Of a stretch of DNA of 64,000 nucleotides, positions 8,041-16,889 are shown in pieces. Both the position numbers and the translations under genes were made by a program. Within the stretch, counting starts at the first letter, position 1, and every line of letters begins with the position of its first letter. The stretch comes from Candidatus Gastranaerophilales bacterium (GTDB lineage: Bacteria > Cyanobacteriota > Vampirovibrionia > Gastranaerophilales > Gastranaerophilaceae): contig CAAGEQ010000022.1 in NCBI GenBank assembly GCA_900768915.1, forward strand, positions 1-64,000, read 5' to 3'. Below the pieces are notes generated by a model. The model saw only the letters and a list, made by a program, of their open reading frames with translations. It made no database searches and was not told where the DNA came from.

Positions 8041-9260
8041 TTAGTCAACCTCGCATATTTTCTTTTACCTGCTTGTAAAACAACTTCTTCTTCGATATTT
8101 ACGGCATAATTCATATCAGAGATTTTTTCACCATCAATTTTTACACCACCACCTTGAATAAGTCTTTTTCCTTCACCACGACTTTGGATAAAGTTCAATT
8201 GTTGTAAAACATCAAGAATATTTGCTCCATTTTGTATTTTAACAGTTTCAATATCTTGTGGTATTCCCTTGTTGGATACAACATTGATAAATTCTTGTTG
8301 TGCCTTATCAGCACCATCTTCACCATGATATTCAGCAGTAATTGTATGAGCCAATCTCAACTTAATTTCACGAGGATTTACAGAACCTTCTTCAATTTGT
8401 TTATCATACATTTCTAACGTTTCTTTTGTTGCATCTGTCAACAAACTATAATAACGAGTAATCATATTATCTGGAATACTCATTATTTTACCGAACATAT
8501 CATTTGCACTATCTGTTAAAGAAATACAATGTTCAGGATATGTTTTAGACATTTTAACAACACCATCAGTGCCTTCTAACAATGGTAATAAACAAACCAT
8601 TTGTGGATATTTTTTGCCATAAGCAGCCTGAATATCACGACCTAACAATGTATTAAATCTTTGGTCAGTACCACCCAATTCTATATCAGCATCAATAGCA
8701 ACAGAATCGTATGCTTGCATCAATGGATAGAAGAATTCGTGAATAGCAATAGGTTTTCCCTCTGCATATCTTTTTGCAAAATCATCACGTGTCATCATTT
8801 GAGCAACAGTAACTTTACCAGCAAGTTGTAATAACTCGGTAAATGACATTTTATGCAACCAATCTGCGTTATTAACAACTTCAGCTTCTGATACGTCAAG
8901 AACTTTAGACATTTGTTCGAAATATGTTTTAGCATTTTCTTCAACTTGTTCTTTTGTTAATGCTGGTCTTGTTTCAGATTTTCCTGATGGGTCACCTATC
9001 ATAGCAGTTGCCCCTCCTACAAGTAATACAATCTTATGACCAAGTTTTTGAAATTCTTTAAGTTTTCTCATAACAACAGTATGTCCTAAGTGTAAATCAG
9101 GTCTTGTAGGATCCATTCCCAATTTAATTCTTAGTGGAGTATTTGTATCAGCAGAATGTTGTAATTTTACTGCTAATTCTTCGATTCCCCCTGGTAAGAT
9201 TTCAGCATTTCTTGATATAAATTTTGCTTGTTCAATAAATTCTTCTCTTATTTCAACCAT
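8037..9260 (-). CDS. tyrS: Tyrosyl-tRNA synthetase
   Basis: TyrS charges tRNA-Tyr with tyrosine. The class I signatures are present: DPTRPDLHLGH at about 50-60 (HIGH motif) and KMSKT near 235 (KMSKS motif). An S4 RNA-binding domain occupies about 345-407. AAAGGA lies nine bases before ATG 9260, and a minus-strand TATAAT is at 9304-9299. It is the first gene of the tyrS-cysK-cysE-dxr-ruvA operon. No T-box leader is evident. Confidence 0.95.
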   Translation of the reverse strand: MVEIREEFIEQAKFISRNAEILPGGIEELAVKLQHSADTNTPLRIKLGMDPTRPDLHLGHTVVMRKLKEFQKLGHKIVLLVGGATAMIGDPSGKSETRPALTKEQVEENAKTYFEQMSKVLDVSEAEVVNNADWLHKMSFTELLQLAGKVTVAQMMTRDDFAKRYAEGKPIAIHEFFYPLMQAYDSVAIDADIELGGTDQRFNTLLGRDIQAAYGKKYPQMVCLLPLLEGTDGVVKMSKTYPEHCISLTDSANDMFGKIMSIPDNMITRYYSLLTDATKETLEMYDKQIEEGSVNPREIKLRLAHTITAEYHGEDGADKAQQEFINVVSNKGIPQDIETVKIQNGANILDVLQQLNFIQSRGEGKRLIQGGGVKIDGEKISDMNYAVNIEEEVVLQAGKRKYARLTK

Positions 9261-9354
9261 TTATATAATTCCTTTTTATTTTGTAATAATCAAGTACAAT
9301 TATAACAAAAAAGAGAAACAAAAGCATTTCTTAAAAGAAATGAATAGAATTTTT

Positions 9355-9374
9355 CTTTATATAACTTCAAAAAA
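9355..9374 (+). repeat. 20-base direct repeat, left copy
   Basis: Identical to 9804-9823 (begins CTTTATATAACTTC and ends in six A). The pair encloses about 430 bases that carry the repeats related to the spacer at 0.2-0.8 kb. Confidence 0.85.
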
Positions 9375-9442
9375 TAAGTCATAGTATAAATAACAATATT
9401 TTTTTAGTATTTTTTTAATTTGTTAATTTATTAATTTATTTC

Positions 9443-9474
9443 GCAACATTTCTTTGACCGCAAAGAAACGTTGC
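9443..9474 (+). repeat. Stable intergenic hairpin
   Basis: GCAAC-A-TTTCTTTG and CAAAGAAA-C-GTTGC face each other around an ACCG loop, giving a 14-position stem with a single A/C mismatch. No T tract follows on either strand, so it is not an obvious terminator. Confidence 0.7.
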
Positions 9475-9547
9475 ACAAAGAAACTCTCGGCGACGCTTCC
9501 GTTCACACGAGAATTGTATAATTCAACAATCAAGTCTCACAACTCGT

Positions 9548-9587
9548 GATTTTGTATATTTTTTTAATGTTTCAAAATCACTCAAAC
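9548..9587 (+). repeat. Hairpin-bearing dispersed repeat, copy B
   Basis: Matches 259-296 apart from two extra T in the loop. The stem is longer here: GTGATTTTG pairs with CAAAATCAC (9 bp), the first two bases lying just outside the shared element. Confidence 0.8.
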
Positions 9588-9803
9588 AGTTCGACATAGT
9601 GTTTCATTAACATTCTCGGTTCACTCCGCTATTGCCGATTTTTAGTTACGTAATATTTGTAATATTTCACTTACCGTCATTGCAAGAAGTTACTTCGTAA
9701 ATTCTTGCAATCCAGAAAAATGTCACCTTGAACTTGTTGCAAGGTCTAAAAAAGAGATTTTGAAACGAGTTCGAAATGGAATATTTTGTCAAAAAAAGAA
9801 ATA

Positions 9804-9823
9804 CTTTATATAACTTCAAAAAA
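9804..9823 (+). repeat. 20-base direct repeat, right copy
   Basis: Identical to 9355-9374, immediately upstream of the promoter of the MFS gene. It contains part of the 12-mer ATACTTTATATA (9801-9812), which also occurs at 11322-11333 and 33313-33324 upstream of other genes. Confidence 0.85.
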
Positions 9824-9825
9824 CT

Positions 9826-9854
9826 TTGATAAAAAACTTTGTCGAGAGTAAAAT
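9826..9854 (+). promoter_or_regulatory. Promoter of the MFS gene, near-leaderless
   Basis: TTGATA at 9826-9831 and TAAAAT at 9849-9854 are 17 bases apart. The -10 box ends eight bases before ATG 9863, so transcription would begin at or next to the start codon. No ribosome-binding site precedes that ATG. Confidence 0.65.
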
Positions 9855-9862
9855 TATACATT

Positions 9863-11215
9863 ATGAAAAAGATTCCATTAGCAGAAATATCATTAGTAGT
9901 TCTAGGCTCTATTTTATATTTTGCAGCAAATATTCAAAGAGTTGCAGTTCCTGGAGCAATATTTGATTTATTACAAAACGATTTACACACAACAGCACAA
10001 TGTATAACCTCACTTGGTGCATCATTTATGTACATTTACGCACTTAGCCAACTTGTAATAGGTATCCTAATTGCAAGGTTTGGAGGTTTTAGAGTAATAA
10101 CAATTGGTTGTCTATTATTCCTAATGGGTAGTGTTCTGTTCCCATTTTCACAAACATTACCACTACTATATTTTAGCAGAGTTTTAATTGGTCTTGGCTC
10201 TGCAACCTTCTACATTGGTTTGATAAATGAAACTAGAAGACTAGTTCCTAAGAAAAACTTTGGTATCGTACTTTCTTTAATTCTTCTAATCGGATACTTA
10301 GGTGGAATCATTGCAAACGCTCCACTCGTTGCACTAATCGACAAAATCGGTTGGAGAGAAACCTTTGTTGTAACTGGCGTAATTAGTGCAATCGTTTGTG
10401 CATTATTCGCTATTATTGATAGAACAATCTCACATCAACCAATCGACAAATCCGTTCACATGGATTTAGAACTATATAAAGAAACTTTTGGCAACAAAAA
10501 GAACTTAAACTTATACTCTTTTGCTTGTCTAAATTATGGTTTATACTACGTTGTTCAAACTGTTATAGGTAAAAAATTCTTACAAGATTTCTGTCTAATG
10601 CCTGTAATGAAAGCAGCAACAATTCTTTCTATAATGGGTGCTTTATACGCAGTATCAGGTTCAATCCTAGCATTTTGGAGTAAAGCAGTTTTAAATAGAA
10701 GAACAATATTTTTACGTTTAACAAGTTTGAACACATTATTCGTATTTTCAACAATACTTGTATGTGTTTGTTTGAATATAAGGACACCATTTATCGCATT
10801 CTTATTCTGTACAATCGCATTTGGAGCAAGTCTTTCACCATTACTTGTTCCACTACTTCATGACTTTAACGGTCCAAAAGTAGCAAACACAACAGTTAGT
10901 GTAATGATATGTGGATTTTACCTAGCAGTTGCAGTTCTAGGCAACATTGTTGGTTGTTTCTTAGATATGTTTAAACCTGTACTTGGTGCGAATGGCGAAC
11001 TTGTTGCAAACCCTCATTCTTATATTGCAATATTTGCTTTAGCAGTAATTCTTGCAATATATTCATTCATAAACGTATTTAAAATAGATGAAAGTACAAA
11101 AACAAAACGTCTAATCACTCATGCCGAATATATCAAAAACAAAGAAAAGCAAACAAACGATGATGACAATCACTGGCATGATAAATACGAACATGATATT
11201 TATAATAATGTTTAA
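9863..11215 (+). CDS. Major facilitator superfamily transporter
   Basis: A 450-residue integral membrane protein with about 12 hydrophobic helices, starting MKKIPLAEISLVVLGSILYF. The MFS loop motif between helices 2 and 3 is recognisable in degenerate form (GILIARFGGFRVITIG), and a second signature-like stretch is SRVLIGLGSATFYIGLINETRR. The substrate cannot be deduced. The soluble C-terminal tail is rich in Asp, His and Asn (NDDDNHWHDKYEHD), possibly metal-binding. ATG 9863 was preferred over an upstream TTG/other codon because a good promoter ends eight bases before it. It stands alone between two long spacers. Confidence 0.85.
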   Translation: MKKIPLAEISLVVLGSILYFAANIQRVAVPGAIFDLLQNDLHTTAQCITSLGASFMYIYALSQLVIGILIARFGGFRVITIGCLLFLMGSVLFPFSQTLPLLYFSRVLIGLGSATFYIGLINETRRLVPKKNFGIVLSLILLIGYLGGIIANAPLVALIDKIGWRETFVVTGVISAIVCALFAIIDRTISHQPIDKSVHMDLELYKETFGNKKNLNLYSFACLNYGLYYVVQTVIGKKFLQDFCLMPVMKAATILSIMGALYAVSGSILAFWSKAVLNRRTIFLRLTSLNTLFVFSTILVCVCLNIRTPFIAFLFCTIAFGASLSPLLVPLLHDFNGPKVANTTVSVMICGFYLAVAVLGNIVGCFLDMFKPVLGANGELVANPHSYIAIFALAVILAIYSFINVFKIDESTKTKRLITHAEYIKNKEKQTNDDDNHWHDKYEHDIYNNV

Positions 11216-11611
11216 TCAATATAAAATCGCCCTATTGTAAACAAATGTAAAGCACCAAAATTCAATAATATCAAGGTTTTTAATAAAATATTCATAAATT
11301 AGGCAATTATTAAAAATAAAAATACTTTATATAAATACGGGAAATTAAGATTATATTGAGTTAGACAAATCTCGACTATGTTTGTAAAAGTTGCTCTTTG
11401 GCAAATAGAAACAAACACCAAATAAAATAAGTTCAAAAGAACTTCTACTATTAAGATTAGGCAAGAATACAAGTAAACCTAGAACCGGTAATAGGATTTA
11501 CAAAATAGTCTGTCGTATAGACGGCTTACTTAACATTGCCAATTTTTATACACTACACAATCAACACATTATTTACAAAACTAAGAGAAAATTATTACAC
11601 ACGGAGGAATT
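11216..11611 (+). promoter_or_regulatory. Long 5' region with several small hairpins
   Basis: This stretch of 396 bases has no gene. It carries the shared 12-mer ATACTTTATATA at 11322-11333, then small inverted repeats: AAGTTC-AAAA-GAACTT at 11429-11444, CTGTC/GACGG at 11510-11524, and CCTA/TAGG near 11478-11495. A strong ribosome-binding site (GGAGG) stands before ATG 11612. If transcription starts near the 12-mer, the mRNA leader is about 270 bases. It does not match any riboswitch class I recognise. Confidence 0.45.
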
Positions 11612-13330
11612 ATGACAGCAGGTATCTACAACACAAATTACAATGATTATTACAATCAATACAATTTACAAAATACAGGTATTCAAAACGACAATCAAAA
11701 TGTATCTTTTACTAGCAATCAAGATACAGAATTAGCTCAAGAATTAGCTAAAAAGAAAAAGAAAATAGAAAAAGACGATGGAAGTATCGGTTTTGGCAAA
11801 GCAGCATTAAACTTTGCAAAAGGTGTTGGTAAGTTCTTTACTGGCATGTTTACAGACGAAAAAGGTAACTTCAGCATCGGTCAGACTCTGAAAACAGCAG
11901 CAATTGCAGTGGGTGTAGGTGCAGTTACCGTATTAACTGCAGGAACAGCAGTTCCAGCAATGATTGCAGCAGCAGGTATCGGTGTTTCAGCAATTGGAAT
12001 GGGCAAATCAATTTATGATATCGCAACAGCCGATACAGATGCAGAAGCTGAAGCAGCATGGCAATCATTAGGTTCAAATACAACAGCAGGTGCTTTAGCC
12101 GTAGCAGGTGCTAAAGCAGTAGCAAAAGGTTCTGCAGCAAATCCATCAGAATTCGACGGAATTGGTGGTTATGCTAAAGCAACAAAACAAGTATTCCAAG
12201 ATTCAGGTAAAGCAGTGAGCGAAAGTTTCAATGGTTTCAAAACAGCATACAAAGGTGCTGGCGAAGGTATCACAACAAAACTTGGAGCATTGAAAGAAGA
12301 AGGAATTGCACAAAAAAATTCATTCACAGGTAAAGTAACTGAAAACTACAACAAGGCAGTATATGGTACAAAAGGCAAAATCGAAAATGAAGTAAGCAAA
12401 TTAGATAAAGAAATCGATGATAAAACTGCACAAAGAAACAAAATCTCTGACACAACTTCAAAAGAATACAAAAAAATAGATCGTGAAATAAATACTTTGA
12501 CTCAAAAAAGAGATGCTATCAAAAATATGAATGAAACAAAATCTTGGGAACAAGGAAATGAAATCATTACAGGACAAAGTAAAACATTAGCTGAAAAGAA
12601 AGCTGAACTTTCAAAAGCAACAACAGATGCAGAAAAATCAAGACTAAATGGAGAAATTGAAACTCTAGAAACACAAATCAAAGCAGGTAAAGAAGTTTTA
12701 GCAAGACGTACTCGTGAAGCACAATATATCCAAGACCAAATCAATAGCAAACAAAAAACAATTGATAACATCAACAAACAAGACAAACCAGATACAGCAA
12801 AAATCGCTAAATTAAATAAAGAAATTAAAGCTCTTGAAAAAACACAAAAAGAACAAGGTTTCGAATTACCAAACGGTGTTACAAAAGAACAAGTAAAAGC
12901 ATCAAATGATAATTTAGCTGAAACTAAAAAGCAATCAACAGATGCAACAAATAAATACAACGAATTAAACGCAGAAAGTTCAACAAATGATAGAGCATAT
13001 GCTCAACTAGAAAAAGCAGAACAAAAAGCAAATGCTCTTAAAAACAAACTTGAAAAAGAACAAGCAGAAAACGATATTCTAAATACTAAATACAATGTAC
13101 AAGAAGGAACAGGTTACGACCACGTAGCAAGAGAAATCGGTACAATCGCATACGAAAATCCAGCAGCAAGATGGTTAACAGTAGGTATCGCAGGCAGACA
13201 ATTCGGTAACAAATCAGAATACGCAGACCTTTACTCTCAATTAACTGCTCAAGAAAAAGCATACTTCAAATCTCTTCCAGAAGAACAAAAAGCAACAATC
13301 TTAGCACAATACAACCAAATAGTTGCTTAA
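11612..13330 (+). CDS. Lineage-type coiled-coil protein with Gly/Ala-rich hydrophobic segment
   Basis: I do not recognise a catalytic domain in this 572-residue protein. It begins with a Tyr/Asn/Gln-rich stretch (1-30) and the motif NVSFTSNQ at about 30-37. A hydrophobic Gly/Ala-rich segment follows (about 94-132), which could be one or two membrane helices. A Lys/Glu-rich coiled coil fills roughly 250-500, and a conserved-looking C-terminal block runs about 505-572 (REIGTIAYENPAARW...). GGAGG at about 11603-11607 supports the start. There is no Sec signal peptide. The structure suggests a membrane-associated scaffold, but the function is unknown. Confidence 0.85.
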   Translation: MTAGIYNTNYNDYYNQYNLQNTGIQNDNQNVSFTSNQDTELAQELAKKKKKIEKDDGSIGFGKAALNFAKGVGKFFTGMFTDEKGNFSIGQTLKTAAIAVGVGAVTVLTAGTAVPAMIAAAGIGVSAIGMGKSIYDIATADTDAEAEAAWQSLGSNTTAGALAVAGAKAVAKGSAANPSEFDGIGGYAKATKQVFQDSGKAVSESFNGFKTAYKGAGEGITTKLGALKEEGIAQKNSFTGKVTENYNKAVYGTKGKIENEVSKLDKEIDDKTAQRNKISDTTSKEYKKIDREINTLTQKRDAIKNMNETKSWEQGNEIITGQSKTLAEKKAELSKATTDAEKSRLNGEIETLETQIKAGKEVLARRTREAQYIQDQINSKQKTIDNINKQDKPDTAKIAKLNKEIKALEKTQKEQGFELPNGVTKEQVKASNDNLAETKKQSTDATNKYNELNAESSTNDRAYAQLEKAEQKANALKNKLEKEQAENDILNTKYNVQEGTGYDHVAREIGTIAYENPAARWLTVGIAGRQFGNKSEYADLYSQLTAQEKAYFKSLPEEQKATILAQYNQIVA

Positions 13331-13357
13331 TCAATAAAAACTCCATCCATATAATAA

Positions 13358-13395
13358 AAAATAACCGGCTAATAAATTAGTCGGTTATTTTATTT
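13358..13395. terminator. Bidirectional terminator
   Basis: A 15-position stem, 13358-13372 against 13377-13391 (AAAATAACCGGCTAA / TTAGTCGGTTATTTT), with loop TAAA and T/A-rich flanks on both sides. It can serve both the plus-strand coiled-coil gene and the minus-strand operon ending with hpt. Confidence 0.85.
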
Positions 13396-13405
13396 TCACA
13401 ATTTT

Positions 13406-13942
13406 TTAAATTTCAACATATCCAACATAGGTTAAGTTTCTATAATATCCATCATAATCTAGTCCATAACCTACCAAAAATTTATCATCAATCGTAAATC
13501 CATACATATCAGGATTTATATCAACAACACGTTTACATCTTTTATCTAATAATGAAATAAATTTCATAGATTTTGTTTTAAAGTTATTTTTAATAAAATT
13601 AGTCAAGAACTGTGCAGTATGACCTGTATCAATAATATCTTCAATTATCAATACGTTTTTGTCATTCAAGTCTGGCAATGATATATCAACGGCACTAACT
13701 TTTCCTGTTGAAGTATAATTTGTACCATAACTTGAAAGTCTTATAAATTCCATTCTCAATGGCATTTTCAAATGTTTAACCAAATCTACGGTAAACATTA
13801 TTGAACCCTTTAAAACACAGATAACATACACTTTTGAATCTTTATATTCATCATTCAATTGATTAGCCAATTCTTTAATCTTTGATTGGATTTGTTCTTC
13901 CGTAAATAAAACTTTTAAATCTTTTTCCGTAATAGGTTTCAT
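13406..13942 (-). CDS. hpt: Hypoxanthine phosphoribosyltransferase
   Basis: This enzyme salvages hypoxanthine and guanine to IMP and GMP using PRPP. The PRPP-binding signature VLIIEDIIDTGHT lies near residues 95-107, after the flexible-loop region (RLSSYGTNYTSTG), and the C-terminal base-binding stretch VGYGLDYDGYYRNL is typical. Length is 178 residues, normal for the family. Its ATG overlaps the tilS stop by four bases, and tilS-hpt adjacency is common in other bacteria. Confidence 0.95.
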   Translation of the reverse strand: MKPITEKDLKVLFTEEQIQSKIKELANQLNDEYKDSKVYVICVLKGSIMFTVDLVKHLKMPLRMEFIRLSSYGTNYTSTGKVSAVDISLPDLNDKNVLIIEDIIDTGHTAQFLTNFIKNNFKTKSMKFISLLDKRCKRVVDINPDMYGFTIDDKFLVGYGLDYDGYYRNLTYVGYVEI

Positions 13943-15267
13943 AATATGTCCTCATTATATTTAACACTAAGTTTGTGAGTTGGGTTTGTAATAGTTTTAA
14001 TCTTATCACTTAAACCAACTCCTGCCACCCATAAAACTTCATCGTCTTTACATAACAACAATAATTTATCTCGTTTATGTTGTGGTATTTTTTTATCTAT
14101 CAAGTATTTTTTCAACTTCATAGTCCCTTTCAACCCTAATGGCGAAATTATATCTCCATCTTTTCGAGTTCTTAAAGTTAAATTATTATATTTTGACAAA
14201 TCTACAAATGCAATAGTTTCATCATATTTTTTTTCTTTTATTAAACATTTTGAAATACAAAACAAAGACTCACCAAACGTATAAGTCCCCTCTTTATCAA
14301 TAGTTACAACATCATTTTGTTTTTCATAACTCTTTATAATCTCAATATATTTATCTCCTAAATATAGCCAAGTATCATTAGATAATGAATATTTAGAAAT
14401 TTTCTTTTGTGAAATATTTTCTTCTACAAAATTGAACATATTTTTTATCATTGAATAATCATAATCAAAACCACTATCATAAATAAATTTATAAAGTAAT
14501 CTTTGTTTAACATCTTTTGACAAATTCTTAAATTTTGCTAAATCAATCTTGTTACCAACTATCATATTCTTTGATAACTTACTCAAATATTCTTCAATAA
14601 TATTTGTTTCAGAACTTGAAACTTCAGCCAATGTATTCAATGATTTCAAGATTTCAGGGTTAATTTTCTTTAATACCGGTAATATTTCATGCCTGATAAA
14701 ATTACGTTTATACTTCGTATCACTATTAGAGTTATCATTATTCGGACTTAATCCATTATCTACACAATATTTTTCAATTTCCTTACGAGTAACACTCAAC
14801 AACGGACGATAAAAAATATCACGTTTAGAAAGTATTCCACGTAATCCAACAACACCAGTACCTTTAATAATTCTATACAAAACAGTTTCTGCATTATCAT
14901 CATAATTATGAGCCGTAAACACTACATCTGCACAATATTGTTTTATAGCATCTTCAAAAAATTTATAACGCAGTTTTCTTGCTTCAGTTTCTGTTTTTTT
15001 AACATCAATACTTGCCGTCTGAGTAAAAAATTCAATATTCTTTTCTTCGCAAAACTCCTCACAACGCAACTGTTCAGTCCTTGCAATTTCACCTCGCCAA
15101 TTGTGATTGTAATGTGCTGCAATCAATTTAATATTCTTTTCTGAGGCAAGTTTTTGCATAACATCTAATAAGCACATCGAATCATAGCCACCAGAAAACC
15201 CTACAATAACAGTTTTATTGGTTAAATTATGTTCATCAATAAATTTTGAAATTACTTCTTTAATCAA
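13939..15267 (-). CDS. tilS: tRNA(Ile)-lysidine synthase
   Basis: TilS modifies C34 of tRNA-Ile(CAU) to lysidine, converting it to an AUA decoder. The PP-loop SGGYDS is at residues 25-30, followed by AHYNHNWRG and FTAHNYDDNAETVLYRIIKGTG, then the RNLIRHEILP-type segment (here KRNFIRHEILPVL). The C-terminal TilS domain (about 360-442) follows. It overlaps the upstream Clp_N gene and downstream hpt by four bases each, so these three are probably translationally coupled. Confidence 0.95.
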   Translation of the reverse strand: MIKEVISKFIDEHNLTNKTVIVGFSGGYDSMCLLDVMQKLASEKNIKLIAAHYNHNWRGEIARTEQLRCEEFCEEKNIEFFTQTASIDVKKTETEARKLRYKFFEDAIKQYCADVVFTAHNYDDNAETVLYRIIKGTGVVGLRGILSKRDIFYRPLLSVTRKEIEKYCVDNGLSPNNDNSNSDTKYKRNFIRHEILPVLKKINPEILKSLNTLAEVSSSETNIIEEYLSKLSKNMIVGNKIDLAKFKNLSKDVKQRLLYKFIYDSGFDYDYSMIKNMFNFVEENISQKKISKYSLSNDTWLYLGDKYIEIIKSYEKQNDVVTIDKEGTYTFGESLFCISKCLIKEKKYDETIAFVDLSKYNNLTLRTRKDGDIISPLGLKGTMKLKKYLIDKKIPQHKRDKLLLLCKDDEVLWVAGVGLSDKIKTITNPTHKLSVKYNEDIL

Positions 15268-16607
15268 GATTTTTCTATTTCTTTTAAAATACCATATTTA
15301 ATTTCAACTGCATCAACACCTAACTGTTCTAACACTTTCATAGCCAAAGAACTATGTTCAGATGTAATTGCCAAAAGCAAATCTTCAGAATTAATTCTTT
15401 CACGTTTTGCATCTTGTGCCAAACGCCAAGCCTTTTCTAACACATTTTTAGCACGTTTTGTAAATGCGATTTCATTATCAAAATATTCATTACCAAAACC
15501 TAAAAGTTTTTCAACAACATTACGTGCATCTTTCAATGTAATTTCTAAGTTATTAAGCACCTTAGCACCTATACCAGAACCTTCAGCCAAAATACCTAGC
15601 AAGAACATCTCTGTACCAACAACGTTACGTCCTATACGTCTTGCTTCTTCCTTAGCCAATTTCAAGATTACCAAAGTTTCAGGCATTTGTTTTTCGATAG
15701 GTTTAATAATTTTTTCTGACAAATCTTCAAAATCAATATTCATTTCTTTAAAGATTTCACTTGCAATACCTTTTTTCACATTCAATATACCAAGAATGAT
15801 ATGTTCAGGTAATACAGTTGATGAGCCTAACTCTTTGGCTGCCTGTAGGGCATTATTCATAACCCAAAACGCATTTGGTGTAAATACAATCTTACGTCCA
15901 GAATACTCAGCATCTCTTGATTTTAATTCTGCTAATCTTTCATCAAAAGTCTGTTGAGTAACACCAAATTCTGATAATAACTTCACAATATCAGAATCTT
16001 TATTTTCTAAAATTGATGATACAATCTGTTCTGTACCCAAAATTTCATAACCAGACGTTGTTAATTTAGAAATTGCTTTATCAAAAATTGACGAACGTTC
16101 AAAATTCTTATATATTTCATCAATTTTTCTAACTTCACCTGCTTCTTCCCCTTCTGGGTGAGTCATTTTTTTTATTTTCTTTTGAACAAGTTTACTCAAA
16201 ATATCTTTTGCTTTAAAAATATCAAAACCATATTTTTCTAAAACTTCATTAACGCTAGGATTTTTAGCATTCAACAAAGCAAGAAATAAATGTTCATATA
16301 AAATATTTTTATTACCAGACTTTGTAGCCAAATCTAACGTTTGTTTTAATAATGTTTTTACATCATTATTAAACGGAACAACAACATAATTTTTTGTTGT
16401 AGGTGAAACATAATTTCTTACTTCCTCTTCGATTTTTGCAGTATCGATACCACAATTTCTAAACATTCGAAGAGAAATACCTTTAGCATTATGTACTATT
16501 GCACATAGCAAATGACCAATATACACCTCAGAACTACCCCATTTAATAGCATAGTTTTGAGCATCATATACCGTATTTATCGCTTGTTCCGTAAATTTTT
16601 CAAACAC
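15264..16607 (-). CDS. Stand-alone six-repeat Clp_N-domain protein lacking AAA+ modules
   Basis: The 447-residue protein resembles the substrate/adaptor-binding N-domain of ClpC/ClpB repeated three times. Six Clp_N helical repeats can be read at about 2-66, 80-143, 173-228, 241-300, 310-368 and 380-445. Each has a version of the GTEHLLLAL core: YIGHLLCAI, LYEHLFLAL, LGTEQIVSSI, LPEHIILGI, GTEMFLLGI, NSEDLLLAI. The stretch GSGIGAKVLNN is ClpC-like. There is no Walker A or B motif anywhere, so it cannot be an unfoldase. A role as adaptor, competitor or regulator of a ClpC chaperone is inferred. It is in an operon that also encodes a lone ClpX-type zinc finger. Confidence 0.85.
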   Translation of the reverse strand: MFEKFTEQAINTVYDAQNYAIKWGSSEVYIGHLLCAIVHNAKGISLRMFRNCGIDTAKIEEEVRNYVSPTTKNYVVVPFNNDVKTLLKQTLDLATKSGNKNILYEHLFLALLNAKNPSVNEVLEKYGFDIFKAKDILSKLVQKKIKKMTHPEGEEAGEVRKIDEIYKNFERSSIFDKAISKLTTSGYEILGTEQIVSSILENKDSDIVKLLSEFGVTQQTFDERLAELKSRDAEYSGRKIVFTPNAFWVMNNALQAAKELGSSTVLPEHIILGILNVKKGIASEIFKEMNIDFEDLSEKIIKPIEKQMPETLVILKLAKEEARRIGRNVVGTEMFLLGILAEGSGIGAKVLNNLEITLKDARNVVEKLLGFGNEYFDNEIAFTKRAKNVLEKAWRLAQDAKRERINSEDLLLAITSEHSSLAMKVLEQLGVDAVEIKYGILKEIEKS

Positions 16608-16882
16608 TAATCTTCGTCCTCTATTGATTCAAGATAATCTGAAACTCTTTCAAATTCTTCTTCATCATCAATTGTTTCAAAAGAATAATCTTCACCATCT
16701 TTTACCAAACGCATCAATACCATTTCTGATTCATCTGAATCTTCATCAACTTCAACACCTACTGGCAATAAAAGAGCATATTCTTTTTCTTCAAATTCAA
16801 TAACGTCAAACAATTCAAATTTGATTACTTCACCATCTTCATCAATAGTTTCAATTATATTATCTTCATTAACTTTACTCAT
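16607..16882 (-). CDS. DUF1292 family small acidic protein
   Basis: A 91-residue, very acidic protein with the DUF1292 pattern: (I)TIDEDGEVIKFELFDVIEFEEKEYALLLP followed by EMVLMRLVKDGEDYSFETIDDEEEFERV (each quoted in part: DEDGEVIKFELFDVIEF and FETIDDEEEFERV). The function of the family is unknown. In Firmicutes DUF1292 genes (yrzB) follow ruvX, the same order as here, which suggests an old functional link. Confidence 0.88.
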   Translation of the reverse strand: MSKVNEDNIIETIDEDGEVIKFELFDVIEFEEKEYALLLPVGVEVDEDSDESEMVLMRLVKDGEDYSFETIDDEEEFERVSDYLESIEDED

Positions 16883-16889
16883 TTTAAAC

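Larger units (their letters stand above)
9261..9862. other. Second repeat-rich noncoding spacer
   Basis: This divergent spacer between tyrS and the MFS gene holds the tyrS promoter at its left end (TATAAT on the minus strand, 9304-9299), an imperfect palindrome CATTTCTT-AA-AAGAAATG at 9325-9342, a long hairpin at 9443-9474, the dispersed repeat copy B at 9548-9587, and a diverged EEQSDE-type stretch at 9671-9715. Two identical 20-base direct repeats (9355-9374, 9804-9823) bracket most of the repeat material. Confidence 0.8.

Noticed and set aside
9261..9330. Possible T-box leader for tyrS
   Set aside because: No specifier stem, T-box core or antiterminator pattern is visible; the -10 box lies only about 40 bases before the start codon.
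9667..9861. Minus-strand 64-codon frame in the 9.5-kb spacer
   Set aside because: It is translated from diverged repeat sequence (ISNSFQNLFFRPC) and overlaps the promoter of the MFS gene.
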